Shown here piece by piece: positions 37,446-47,579 of a stretch of DNA of 64,000 nt. A program made the translations under genes and the position numbers. Position 1 is the first letter of the stretch, and each line of letters starts with the position of its first letter. The DNA is taken from assembly GCA_009746045.1 (NCBI GenBank), contig RPFO01000864.1, positions 1 to 64,000 of the forward strand. Direction: 5' to 3'. Source of the DNA: Mesostigma viride (taxonomy: Eukaryota; Streptophyta; Mesostigmatophyceae; Mesostigmatales; Mesostigmataceae). The notes beneath the pieces are model-generated. The model had not been told where the DNA came from, searched no databases, and saw only the letters and a program-made list of their open reading frames with translations.

Positions 37446-38702
37446 AAATTAAATTATAACATGCCTCCGTGGGGAGGTCATGTAGCACATATTTCATGAT
37501 GGATGGGTGGTGTGGAGGAAGCCGCGTGATCGAACTATCCTAACTCTATCTAGAAAATCCTAACTACACTACTCATCAAAGCGCCTCCTCCGCTTGGGGG
37601 GAGGTGGCTTGCCCACAGGGTCGGGCGTGTGCGCCTCAAGTGACAATCTTCTTCCACCGCGTCTTGTCCTGCATGGCAGTCCAAAGACGGGAGAGAGAGT
37701 GGATGCGGTGCTCAAACTGGGCTGGGACCACTAGGTCGTCCAGCAACATCTGAACGTAGTTGGTGACAGGTTTCCCTACCCTTTTGGGAATGTCCTTGGG
37801 GCCAGGCCAGGTCAGAATGTGCCGCCCTGGCTGTCCAAGCCGCTGGGGGCCGGCCAGACCAAGGGTGGTGTCGACCTGGCTGGTGCGGGCAAGGTGTCCT
37901 ACGAATGCTATCCTACGCTGCCTAATCTCGTCCGAAACACGAACCAAAAAGTGGCGGGCCGGAGCCCCCTCTAGGTCATGCAAAGATTCGAAGAACTCCT
38001 CACGGGCCGACTCAGGTAGACCACTGTGGGGTGCGTAGCCCACCCCCACCGTGAGGTGGTGTTTAGACCGCCCCTCGACAGAGGTGAAATGTGCTACCAT
38101 AAGGCGTGGGGTTAGAAACTTAAGCGTGCTGAGGCTAGCAACTGCCAGCGGCGAACACAAAAGACCAACACCACCTTGGCCAGACGTACCGCTGCCAGCG
38201 AAGTAAAACCGCCAGCCACCCGCCAAGCGATCAGTGCTCACCATGCCAAGTGGCACCGTGCGGCGGTGTTCCTGGACGCCTAATATAGATACACGATGCT
38301 CAATGCAGAATGCGACTAGCTCCTCTATCCGGCAGCTATGGTCGTCATCTAGCAATGTGCGGGTGTTAAAAGTGGCAAGGGCCAAGGATGCCTGCTGGCC
38401 CACCAGGGGAGGACGACGATGGATGATGGGGGTGGATGCGGCGGGGGGTGGAGGTGGGGATGGAACGGAGGGGGGAAGGGAAGCGGTAGAAATAGTGCTT
38501 TTCATCGCATTTATTTTGTCCTGCAAGCGTAGGATGCGAGCCTGCCGCTTGCTCGGGGTATTCGGGGTTGGGGCTGATTGCACAACGCCGAGGCGTAGGT
38601 AATCTAGCAAACGTTGGGTTTTACGAATCTGACATTTGACAGATGAGGTTGTGGCCCGAAATACCACCATGGCTTTCACCCGACGGTTAGGTCGAGGCAT
38701 CA
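37446..38702 (-). mobile_element. APE-LINE C with internal deletion, 12-bp target duplication
   Basis: GTGTGCTAGCAT flanks it at 37434-37445 and 38703-38714. It runs from its ATG at the very 5' edge to the (TTTAATTTTAATTTTTT) tail, but the middle, including the whole reverse transcriptase, is missing. Confidence 0.85.
37636..38700 (-). CDS. APE endonuclease fragment fused in frame to LINE C-terminus
   Basis: MPRPNRRVKAMVVFRATTSS begins at 38700. A basic, Pro-rich region leads to the apurinic-endonuclease-like domain: LALATFNTRTLLDD, RIEELVAFCIEHRVSILGVQ and EHRRT (Asn and Glu of the active site), GGVGLLCSP, VGVGYAPHSG. At about residue 240 the frame passes directly into RVSDEIRQRRIAFVGHLART and LSRLWTAMQDKTRWKKIV. 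The latter belongs to the far end of the LINE protein, as in fragment B. The rest of the endonuclease and all of the reverse transcriptase are gone, yet the frame is open across the joint. It ends at TGA (37636), about 20 codons earlier than B because of a short insertion. It cannot retrotranspose by itself. Confidence 0.75.
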   Translation of the reverse strand: MPRPNRRVKAMVVFRATTSSVKCQIRKTQRLLDYLRLGVVQSAPTPNTPSKRQARILRLQDKINAMKSTISTASLPPSVPSPPPPPAASTPIIHRRPPLVGQQASLALATFNTRTLLDDDHSCRIEELVAFCIEHRVSILGVQEHRRTVPLGMVSTDRLAGGWRFYFAGSGTSGQGGVGLLCSPLAVASLSTLKFLTPRLMVAHFTSVEGRSKHHLTVGVGYAPHSGLPESAREEFFESLHDLEGAPARHFLVRVSDEIRQRRIAFVGHLARTSQVDTTLGLAGPQRLGQPGRHILTWPGPKDIPKRVGKPVTNYVQMLLDDLVVPAQFEHRIHSLSRLWTAMQDKTRWKKIVT

Positions 38703-38935
38703 GTGTGCTAGCATGTGTCACCAATTTGTCATCCAACAACAAGCCTGAAACTTTGCGGGCATGCTGCATGGGATATGTGTAGAACATGTGCAAAGTTCCA
38801 GCTCGGCCAGCTGATCAAGTTCATTTGGTGTCATTATGTATGCATATGTGTGATAATAAAACCCTTCAAAAAACATGAAAAACTGCATTTTTGGGGTATT
38901 TATGCTAGCATTTGTCACCATGGATGATGCCTTCA
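38703..38935 (+). repeat. R3 repeat, continuation of copy 1
   Basis: Begins with the right-hand TGTGCTAGCAT duplication and continues GTGTCACCAATTTGTCATCC, GAACATGTGCAAAGTTCCAG, and AAAACTGCATTTTTGGGGTA: one 184-bp unit. Confidence 0.75.
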
Positions 38936-39004
38936 ACATTTAGCCACGCTATATCTATAATGGGACCCCCATGGATGTTGCATTAAGAATTTAGCCATGC
39001 GGCC

Positions 39005-39294
39005 GGCTATGCCATGCAGAGAGATGCTCTCTGTCGAGAAGCCATGCCCTAGCCCTTGTATAGCCATGATGATTTTCCTCCCCCGTGCCAGGATCCCCCC
39101 CTTAGGCGGGTTGAACCTGAGACAGCACTGATGGTGGTGCCGGTGCCCTGGTGCACCTAGAGCAAGGGTAGCTTACATTCCCACCCTTGCATGAAGTAGC
39201 CTAGGATGTATTAAAAGCCATATGCCCCTTCTCAGGGATATGTGCTACATTGACTCCCAACGGAGTAATGTTCCTAATTAATTAATTAATTAAT
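39005..39294 (+). mobile_element. 3' tail of an ORF1-type retroelement
   Basis: CTATGCCATGCAGAGAGATG, CTTGTATAGCCATGATGAT, CACCTAGAGCAAGGGTAG and ACTCCCAACGGAGTAATGTT match 60685-60955 in order. It ends in (AATT)n. Confidence 0.8.
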
Positions 39295-39508
39295 TTGTCA
39301 CCAATTTGTCATCCAACCAGCCTGAAACTTTGTAGGCATGCTGCATTAATTAATTAATTAGACTCGTGCTCCCGCTGGGCCGGGCCGGGAGTCACGTGCA
39401 CGGATGTCATCCTATATATTAATTTAGCAATTGGGGGTCATCCCGCACTATCCAGGGCATCGCAACTTCCCCGCCAATCCAAAACAACCGGAATCACTAA
39501 CCACCAAT

Positions 39509-39845
39509 CCCAGCGAGCGAGCGAAGCGAGCGAGCGGCCGCTGAAAGCGGCCTGCGTGCAGCGCACGGCGAGCGCAGCGAGCTGTGCGCTGCGCGCGGCG
39601 AGCTCGAGCGAAGCGAGCGAGCACCCTACCGCGAGCGAGCGAAGCGAGCGAGCACCGTACGGCGAGCGAGCGAAGCGAGAAGCGTACGGCCAGCGGGCAG
39701 CGGGCAGCGGGCAGCGGGCAGCGGGCAGCGGGCAGCGGGGATGAGCGGGCAGCGGGCAGCGGGCAGCGGGCAGCGGGCAGCGGGCAGCGGGCAGCGGGCA
39801 GCGGGCAGCGGGCAGCGGGCAGCGGGCAGCGGGCAGCGGGGCGAA
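39509..39845. repeat. GC-rich tandem repeats (GAGCGAAGC-type, then GGGCAGC 7-mers)
   Basis: 39509-39690 holds degenerate GCGAGCGAGCGAAGCGAGC units. 39692-39840 holds about 20 copies of GGGCAGC, interrupted once by GGGATGA. Open frames on both strands are artefacts. Confidence 0.93.
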
Positions 39846-39915
39846 GTACTGCCAAAAAAAGGGACCCTGTTTTGGGCTGGGCGAAGCCAGCGGGTGCCAC
39901 TAGTTATAATTATAT

Positions 39916-40035
39916 ATCAAGGAGACAACCAGCGCAGGCCAGAAATCGGGAGAATCCGGACTATGGTAGCTCGAGCCTTCCGTTATCTTCAGTGTCCGCG
40001 TGTCATTCGAGTCGTTCAGGATGATGATTAAGATG
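39916..40035 (+). mobile_element. SINE-like repeat, copy B
   Basis: TATCAAGGAGACAACCAGC, GCCAGAAATCGGGAGAATCC and TGGTAGCTCGAGCC in the same order as copies A and C; 3' truncated after GATGATGATTAAGATGAATG. Confidence 0.65.
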
Positions 40036-40179
40036 AATGGTGCCGGATCGATATGCCTACATGGCAGAAAGTGTCGATTACGCGGCTTCCTCCACTCCAC
40101 CCATCCAACCTGGAATAGGTGCCACATGATCATCTCCCAACCGCGGAGGCATGTCATATAATTTAATTTAATATTTTTT

Positions 40180-40345
40180 AATGGCAGAAAGTGCTGAAAA
40201 TAGGGCCGGTATTTTTTGCTCGCAAATGTCACCATGTTACCATGCTGCCGACTCCCCAATTTTTTTTTGAACACATGGCATCATAAGATATCTGATAAGG
40301 AACCTTGGTGCCAAATTTGAGGTCAAACTGACCATTATTCCATCT
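40180..40345 (+). repeat. R3-related fragment
   Basis: AAATGTCACCATGTTACCAT, ACATGGCATCATAAGATATC and AACCTTGGTGCCAAATTTGA are the inverse complement of 50945-51070. Confidence 0.65.
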
Positions 40346-40978
40346 CCAAATTTCCAGGGGAAGAAAATGGGTTTTCGGATTGATTTGCCCCCCAAACCTA
40401 CGCATCACCTTCGTTCCGAAGTGTTCCCAGACCCACGGGACATCTGACATCCTTCAAAAGTGGCGCGGCGCTCGCGCAATATTTTGCCACGTGGCGGGGG
40501 GTGCAAGTGTATCCATGATCCATTCGGATACACTTCCCGGGGTATATATGGGTTAACGCGGTAATGATTGTCCTGCCTTACGGGGTACTGTACAAGTGGC
40601 GTCTCTGCTGCCCTTGGGCGGCGTGGGACACAACAACAACAACAACGGGGTACAAGTGGCGGGCGACTGTGGCATGGCTCCCGGCAGCCCGGCACGTGCT
40701 GTCTGCTCCACTGAACTGAATACAGTGAGTACAGGTGAGTACTAATCACGGTGGTCAGTGTCTCAGTGAGCTACACACTGCGCAGTCTGCGCTACCATAC
40801 ACATTGGGTAGCTGGTCGCTACGTGGTACCCCTTTACCTAACGATATTCCCATTGGTTAATATTAAATACCCATTTACCCGGAAGTTACACACTGCGCTG
40901 GTGAGCAACCTTTGCAGAGAAGGCTGCCGGCCATCTTTGTGGGATTTTCTGCTGTTTTACTGGATTACAGAAGCGGAA

Positions 40979-42381
40979 ATGGAGAAACAACAAAAGCTGC
41001 AAGAGACTTTTGAGGCTGTTGCAGAAAAATTGGACAAGCAGCTGACAAGACCAATCCAGGTAACGTCGACATGCGAGGAATGTTGAGCGGTTTTGAAGAG
41101 GGAATTAAGGGCAAGATTCTGCAGACGGTTGAAATATTTGAATGCCGCGAACATCTAGCCTTATATCTCTTTGCGGCACAAATACGTGCCCTGACCTCTT
41201 CGCTACCATGTAATTTCCCATGTGTTTCAGAAAACTGCGTACTTATGTGCCGCCGAGTGCTGCGACAAAGTGAAAGACAGCAAGAGTTTACCTGCCTGCT
41301 TCGAGCGTTGCAACCTCCCTTTGGAAAGAGCTCAAAGCATAATTAACCGGGAGTTCAACATGGTGCAGGTACGTTTTCGGGCTTCGTTACTTTGTTTTCT
41401 AAATGGACCGTGCCTTGGGCGTGGTAAGCTCGGTGTTAGCTTATGACAACTGAGGACTTTGCTGGAGAACAATACGAAGATACATGGCTCACGCTGTTCA
41501 CTCCATCCTTGCCCCTCTTTTTCATGATCTCAAACTGCGACTGGGCGCCTGTTGGATACCTCTTCTTACTTTTGTCCTCTGGCAGCCGCTCCTCAACCTC
41601 CTTTTCCCTGGCGCTTGTGGTGCACCCTGGACATTTATGCATGCGGCTTTCGTCGCTTCGCCTACCCATCCGACGTGCCTAACTGGTCCACCTTGGCGGT
41701 TGCACATTGTCCACTGTTACACCCATTCCATGGCACACATAGCTTGCATGTACAGTGCCCGCATTGGTCGTTCTAGTAGGGGGCTAAGTCTGGCCAGAAA
41801 AGTAAAAACAGTTGCCTCGATTGGTTTAGTAAGCCAACCAGTAACCCAGGGTTCGCGTTATTTAATTTTGTTTGGTTTGCTTGTGTGCTTGAAGTACAGC
41901 CGTTGAAGGCAGTTTGTTTTTTTCTTCGTTTTCATCTTTGTAAGTTGGATCGGGTTATTTCGACCTTTGGGTGACAGACCTTACACTTGATTAGTTATTG
42001 TTTCATTGTTTGTTAGTTAAACAAGCAGCCAGTCCGGACTACCCGGGAATATATATTCAATCTTTCTTTGTTTGTCTTAGCATACCTAGATGCAAAACCC
42101 TCGGAAGAAACATATTTGTTAAAACTCCCAATGTGAGCACTGTAACCTGTGCACACAACGCCCGCACCCACTTCTGGCAGGCTCGTTTGCAGCGCTGCGC
42201 GGAGACGTGCCGAGAGAGAGCACAAGACACGCTGCCGGTGGGGAAGGACCCGACGCCTGCGCAGGTGGCGGATGCGCAACGGCTAATGGAGGCGTGCGCG
42301 GGCTCGTGTGCGGACGAGGCCATTCAGCTGGTGGCCAAGATGGAAGAGAAGATACGACACGCGGTGGCACGCCCTAGCTGA
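40979..42381 (+). CDS. FAM136A-family (DUF842) four-Cx3C protein, three exons
   Basis: Exons 40979-41059, 41231-41368 and 42181-42381 join in phase 0 with GT-AG borders (CAG|GTAACG, TTTCAG|AAA, CAG|GTACG, GGCAG|GCT). They give 139 residues, against 138 in the human protein. Exon 1 encodes the N-terminal helix (MEKQQKLQETFEAVAEKLDK). Exon 2 has CAAEC and CFERC; exon 3 has CAETC and CAGSC. These four regularly spaced Cx3C motifs are the hallmark of the family. FAM136A proteins are small mitochondrial, probably intermembrane-space, proteins that likely fold through paired disulfides; their exact role is not settled. The upstream in-frame extension from 40751 is not needed, since ATG at 40979 gives the family length. 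The gene looks intact amid transposons and is on ordinary codon usage. Confidence 0.88.
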
Positions 42382-43389
42382 GGAGGAGGTTTGCTTTGCA
42401 GTGGCAAGAACATGCTGGGCGCACACGCACTCTCCCGCTTGAGCTGATACGGTTTCGCGATGCCATACGCGCGCGGTGATGTAGTTCGTGGTCTCCTGCG
42501 CCTGAGGTGAGAGCCGGGCCGACATGCCGCACGGCTGTATGCATGCTGCTCGGTGCGCGGCCCACTGCGTGCAAAAGACCCACCTCGTGTGCACTTCCCG
42601 TTGCATGACAAGTGACAAGTGACAGCCATCCAATGGCCTCCCCCCTGGCGTTGGGATGCTCTGGGCCCTCCATCGACTCGGCCGTGCCACCGCAGCCTTG
42701 GTGAATGTCTACAAGAAGAGAGGCGTGTGAGTGTCCCAGGAGACCGCCACGCAGAAGAGAGGCAGCCAATGTAAATGGAGGGATGTCTGGTGGAAGCAAG
42801 CAAGCCTCAACCGTGCCAAGATCCGTCATCCAGGGTACCATTGACCGGTCCGGGCACTGCATGCTGGGTCATCGGCACCCCACCTGTGGATCGTGATGGC
42901 CGCGTCCCATGCATACTGCGTGAGGCCGTGCCTGGCGGACCGCCACCGGTAGCCCACAGTTTAGAGGCAACTGATCTTGCAGGTTAGAAAGCAATGTCTG
43001 TTGTCTGTGCGTTTCTGAAAACGCCATGTCCACATGGGTATTCAATCATCAAAGTCGTGTCCACATGGCTGCACACTCATATGATATCAACACTCATGGT
43101 ATAGGAAGCCATGTGGGCACGGCCATTAGCACGGCACCGGCCCACAACCGCCTGTTGGTTCTAGCAAACACACTGGCAAAGAATCAGACTTGCTCGCAAC
43201 CGTGCAGGGCCCCTGCCAATGAATGGGTAGTCCCTGGTAGGTGGCACGCATCACGATCACCGCCTTTTGCAAGGGTGGGTAGCTACGATCGATGGCCGGT
43301 GTGTCCACATGGCACGGCAGTGCTGTGAATGAAGGTTTGAGGAGATATGGTTGATTGGTGAGAGCGTTGGCTACATATATATTCTTCAA
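42382..43389. other. Downstream of FAM136A; no gene recognised
   Basis: Mixed sequence with short open frames on both strands and no family resemblance. Confidence 0.4.
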
Positions 43390-43468
43390 GATTCTTTTCC
43401 GGGTTTTCCTTATGTTGCATGCCCATCTCACCTCCGTAATCTATCATTCTCAATGAATATATATATAC
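43390..43468 (+). mobile_element. 3' tail of the second RLE-LINE subfamily
   Basis: CCGGGTTTTCCTTATGTTGC, ATCTCACCTCCGTAATCTAT and CATTCTCAATGAATATATA match 56420-56485, which follows an RLE coding relic. Confidence 0.6.
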
Positions 43469-43488
43469 ACAGATCAGAATATACACAG

Positions 43489-43808
43489 AGTTGCCGGCTC
43501 CGGGAGGACCGGCTGGACCTGGAGGGCCAGCCCCATGGTCGGCGCGGACCTGGACGTCATATTGGCGTCAGCGCTTAATTGTCGGTGGCGCTGACTCGGG
43601 CCACGGCTGACATCATGCTCCGCCGTACGCGGGCTGATTAAATTGCGGTGCAGCAGGGCTATTAGGTTCCTCCCGTTAGGAGTTTCCATCGGTCTTATCG
43701 TCGGTAGTATAGAGCTTTGACATGGCTCTGTATATAGGTTTAAAGCTGGGCGTTTGCTTTGGTTTGAGTGATTTCACTCTGCTGTAAGTAATTATATTTT
43801 AAATATAT
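43489..43808 (+). mobile_element. RLE-LINE 3' fragment (plus strand)
   Basis: Inverse-complement match to the last 320 bp of the element at 47580-50530: GCCGGCTCCGGGAGGACCGG, GCAGCAGGGCTATTAGGTTC, ATAGAGCTTTGACATGGCTC, ending CTGCTGTAAGTAATTATATT and TA repeats. It is 5'-truncated and diverged. Confidence 0.85.
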
Positions 43809-43849
43809 ATACATTTAAAGATTTATCTAGTACCAAATCCGAAAGGCTT

Positions 43850-44035
43850 GCATCACTCCCCGGACAGGAGAACTTTTGCGGATGACTGTAGGTGTAAGTT
43901 GGCGATGCCATGGTAACCGGAGACGTCCGTCCTATAGTCAGCAAAATTGGTGCGAGAGGTCCCCAGTTCGATTCCGGTCGGATTCATTTGCAGATCGCGT
44001 TTTCCGCGTTTTCCGCGGCCCGGCACTGAACGCAA
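43850..44035 (+). mobile_element. tRNA-derived SINE-like copy 2
   Basis: CAGTTCGATTCCGG near 43967 resembles a B box and TGGCGATGCCATGGTAACCG resembles an A box of a class II tRNA. The T stem is imperfect, so it is not a working tRNA. It shares block order with 13080-13245. Confidence 0.45.
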
Positions 44036-44520
44036 AGGTTTTCACCTTTGCGGAGTGTCTGATCAGAATATATACACAGCGAGGAGGGAGGGCGCCCTAG
44101 CTTCTCTCACTGCTGTAAGTGGGCAGGCTCGACAGAGCGCTCTCTCCACAGCACTGATGGTGCTGGGGCGCCCCACTGTGGGTGCAATACAACCATGCAG
44201 TGCAATACCATATGTAGACCTGTAGGCTGCATGCCGCATAGCTTACGCTACAAAGGTGATCGAGGTGGGCTTTAAGACGTCGGCTAAGGCGCAAGCTGAT
44301 GGCCACAAGGTGCCAGAGCTGATTGAAGGTACTATATAAGGCTGGGCCCTACGTATCATTTCAAGTGCTGTAATGCCTAAGCCGGCTACCCCATAATTAT
44401 CGATTGCCCCCATCTAGACAACTAGCTTGAGTGCTCTAGATCCCGGGGGAGCCCGGGGGGGCTTCCACAGTTTCTTGTTGACATAAAGGTCCCCGCCCCG
44501 CCAGTACTGTCAGTTGGGGC
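44036..44520. other. No feature recognised
   Basis: Mixed sequence between the SINE-like copy and the ORF1 relic. Confidence 0.35.
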
Positions 44521-44960
44521 TTAGAACTCGGGCTTGGTCTTGTGGCGGATGTAGTCGGGCCCAGTGCTGATCGCGGCGTTGCTGCTGCTGGGCTGGCATC
44601 AGGTCGTCGTCAAGCGACCAGGAGGTGTTCACCAGCTTCGTGCGGCGAGAGACGAACCGAACTCGGGCTGTGATGTCGCTGAAGGTGATGACCACTGGAG
44701 GGGGCCCAGCCTTGTCCCGTGGATATGGGGCAGGCGGTAGGCGCCCTGCAGTTTTGCACCTGGCAGCTCCATGCACGCCAAGAGTTGTTTCTTCAGCTCG
44801 TCGAGAAGATCTCGAGTCTGGGGTCTCCTCTGGCTGCATGTCGACGCGCCTGATCGGGATGACCCAGCAGCAGCGACGGTACGTCGCGGTCAGCGGCCTC
44901 GCGGCGCGTGCATTTCCAGCTCCTGGAGCTTGGTGGTGATGGTGGTGGTGATAGAGGTAC
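44521..44960 (-). pseudogene. Diverged ORF1 C-terminal relic
   Basis: Minus-strand frames give AGRLPPAPYPRDKAGPPPVV, SWSLDDDLMPAQQQQRRDQH and GPDYIRHKTKPEF with a stop. They correspond to AHRLPRARGKAGPPPLLL and FTLDDDLTLAQQQRRRELWP in the ORF1 element at 57436-60530. At least one frameshift lies near 44570. Confidence 0.65.
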
Positions 44961-45034
44961 ATATCAAGGAGTGGTGATAGAGGTACATATATATATTATC
45001 GTAATTATATTTTTAATATATATATTATCGTTGT

Positions 45035-46370
45035 TAGGAGTTTCCATTGGTCTTAAAACTAAATTAAATTAAATTATAACATGACTCCGTTGGGAGATCA
45101 TGTAGCACATATTGCCGTGGATGGATGGAGGGGCCGGGGGGGGCAAAGCCGCGAAACCGAACTAACTGATCTAACTCTAAGCTAATCTAATCTAGAAAAC
45201 CCTACTTATTCTACTCAGCAAAGCGCCCCTTCCGCTTGGGGGGAGGGGGCTTGCCCACAGGGGCGGGCGTATGAGCCTGGACAATGGTTTTCCACCTCCT
45301 CTTGTCCTGCATAGCAGTCCAAGCAAGAGAGAGGGAGTGAATGCGATTTTCAATTAAACTGCGCTGGGACCACTAGGTCAGCCATCAACTGCTGTGGGTA
45401 GGTCATGACATGTTTGCCTACCTTCTTAGGAATGTCCTTAGGGCCAGGCCAGGTCAGAATATGCCGTCCTGGCTGGCCAAGCCGCTGTGGGCCGGCCAGA
45501 CCGAGGGCGGTGTCTACCTGGCTGGTGCGAGCAAATGTCCTACGAATGCTATCCTACGCTGCATGTCTAATCTCGTCCGAAATGCGAGGCATGCCCTGGT
45601 ACAAAGATTCTAGATGCCTATGCGTGTCAAACCCTACATTCGAAGGGCCTGACGGAGCATCCTGGTTACCGTGCCGTTTAGCTTGGCCGCCAGCGTGTCC
45701 GTGAGCGTCCATGCCTCGGCGCCATACGTGAGCACCGTGAGGACCCGGGACCTTGAGGAGCATGCGCTTGCGGTGCTCGCCGAGGACCTTCGAGTGCCAG
45801 TAGGTTTTCAGCGAACGATGCCGAGCCCAGGCCAGGCCGATGCGGGGGTCCACATGGGCGGCGGTGTCAGGAAGCATGCTTCCCAGCAGTTTAAAGCGAT
45901 CACGAAACGGGACCTCCGTCCCGTCTAGCAGCCGTGGTAGCGGCGGGCGACTGGAAGCCCACATCACCATAGCCTCAGTTTTGACACTATAATCTCCAAC
46001 CCCACCGCCCGCGCCTCCATGGAGACTTCCTCTCTTCTCTCAAGAATTCCTTGCAAGCCCAGACAGTCCATGCAGCCAGGTCTGAATGTGCTCGGGGCGC
46101 GCGATGACGGGTGGTGTCATCCGCATATAAATCAAGTCGGCCAGGCGGTAACCAGGTTTAACCCCGCCGTGCGCGCTGTCGTTAAGGATGTCCGAGCCAG
46201 GCTCGAACCCCTTAAGAGCAGTAACCATTGGTCTTATCGTAGTATAGTAGAGCTTTGACATGGCTCTGTATCATATACTACTAGGTTTATAGCTGGGCGT
46301 TTGCTTTGGTTTGAGTGATTTCACTCCAGATGCTGTAAGTAATTATATTTTTAATATATATTATATTCAC
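45035..46370 (+). mobile_element. RLE-LINE 3' fragment split by LINE D
   Basis: 45035-45055 (TTAGGAGTTTCCATTGGTCT) and 46225-46370 (GTCTTATCGTAGTATAG, CTTTGACATGGCTCTGTA, GTAAGTAATTATATT) together form the RLE-LINE 3' end on the plus strand. The APE-LINE D insertion separates them. Confidence 0.75.
45056..46224 (-). mobile_element. APE-LINE D, 5'-truncated, 12-bp target duplication
   Basis: CCATTGGTCTTA flanks it (45044-45055 and 46225-46236). Minus-strand frames cover part of the reverse transcriptase (GVKPGYRLADLIY, IARPEHIQTWLHGL, where a Y-x-D-D motif is degenerate), then LLDGTEVPFRDRFKLLGSML and LGEHRKRMLLKVPG, and the CTCCCAACGGAGTCATGTTA tail with TTTAATTTAATTTA. It is multiply frameshifted. 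It gives the uninterrupted sequence for the site where the 34812-37396 element sits in LINE B. Confidence 0.85.
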
Positions 46371-46407
46371 ATTTCACCTTTGCGGCGTGCCAAATCAGAA
46401 TTCATTA

Positions 46408-46580
46408 TCAAGGAGACAACCAGCGCAGGCCAGAAATCGGGAGAATCCGGACCATGGTAGCTCGAGCCTGCCGTTATCTTGTCCGCGTGTTCGAGTCGTT
46501 CAGGATGATGAATATGAATGGTGATGGAAATGTGTATCCGTGTGCATTGAAATTATGGCTGGCTTATACGTGTAGAGCGA
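46408..46580 (+). mobile_element. SINE-like repeat, copy C
   Basis: TATCAAGGAGACAACCAGC to AAATTATGGCTGGCTTATAC, collinear with 17399-17575. Confidence 0.65.
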
Positions 46581-46747
46581 CTAGATGACCTAGACGGTGG
46601 GGCCGGAAACAGCATGCTTGATCAGGGCGTGTGTTTCGAGCCTAGCTGGCCGGGAGTGTCTAGCGGGTGAGCACCATTGCTGCGATCGCTCTCCCACCAT
46701 TTACGAGGAAATACCCGCAAATGAAAAACTACAGAATGCATTATATT

Positions 46748-46931
46748 GACATGGCTCTGTATATAGGTTTATAGCTGCATGGGCGTTTGCTTTGGTTTGA
46801 GTGATTTCACTCTGCTGTAAGTAATTATATTTTTATAATATATATATTAAAAATATAATTACTTACAGCAGAGTGAAATCACTCAAACCAAAGCAAACGC
46901 CCAGCTATAAACCTATATACAGAGCCATGTC
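46748..46931. repeat. Large palindrome of RLE-LINE 3' ends
   Basis: The left arm runs GACATGGCTCTGTATATAGG to TAAGTAATTATATTTTT; the right arm is its near-perfect inverse complement. Arms are about 85 bp, with one 4-base insertion (GCAT) in the left arm, around a short TA-rich centre. It joins a plus-strand RLE-LINE tail to a minus-strand one. Confidence 0.93.
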
Positions 46932-47579
46932 AAAGCTCTATACTACGATAAGACCAATGGAAACGCCTAACGGGAGGAACCTAATAGCCCTGCTGCACCG
47001 CAAAATCAGCCCGCGTACGGCGGAGCATGATGTCCGCCATGGCCCGAGTCAGCGCCACCGACAAGCGCTGACGCCAATATGACGTCCAGGTCCGCGCCGA
47101 CCATGGGGCCCGCTGGCCCTCCAGGTCCAGCCGGTCCTCCCGGAGCCGGCAACACTCCTTGAAGAAGGCGGAGGTCAGGGGCCCCATGGCCCCAAACTCC
47201 TCCAGGACAAAGGGCACCACACGATGGTGCCCGACGTCGCCGTAGGCCAGGAGCTTGGCCCGCTCCGCCCGGTCCGCCGTGTAACCTGCCGTGAGGGAGG
47301 CCCCAGCCACGTGGCTAAGAGCCAAGGGCCGCGCCACCGAAACGTCAATAAGCAGATGCCGGCCACCCCCCTCAAAGTCCAGCACCACGATGTCAGGCCG
47401 GTGGTTGGGGGAATAGAAGGCAGCGCCATCCGCATCCTCGGACCGGATGTTCGCGTGGGGGAAAACCGACCGAATCATGGCGAGCACCACCGTCAGGAGG
47501 ACAGTGTGCAAATACAAATACCAATTCTGATTCTGTTGGCCCCCCATGCAGGCAAGGTAGTGAGTCCCCGTGGGGATTT
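46834..47579 (-). mobile_element. Partial RLE-LINE copy in tandem with the longer element
   Basis: The 746-bp unit repeats the following 47580-48325 with no difference I could see, including the last 188 codons (restriction-like endonuclease part) and the 3' UTR. It is cut off at GAGTCCCCGTGGGG. It is either a recent tandem duplication, a 5'-truncated second insertion, or an assembly duplication. Confidence 0.85.

Noticed and set aside
39556-40031. Arg/Ala/Gly-rich proteins
   Set aside because: Translations of GC-rich tandem repeats.
40751-40978. N-terminal extension of the FAM136A homologue
   Set aside because: Start at 40979 gives the family length and the expected first helix; the upstream part has no resemblance.
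43920-43990. Functional tRNA gene
   Set aside because: B-box-like motif present, but the acceptor and T stems do not pair; better explained as a SINE head.
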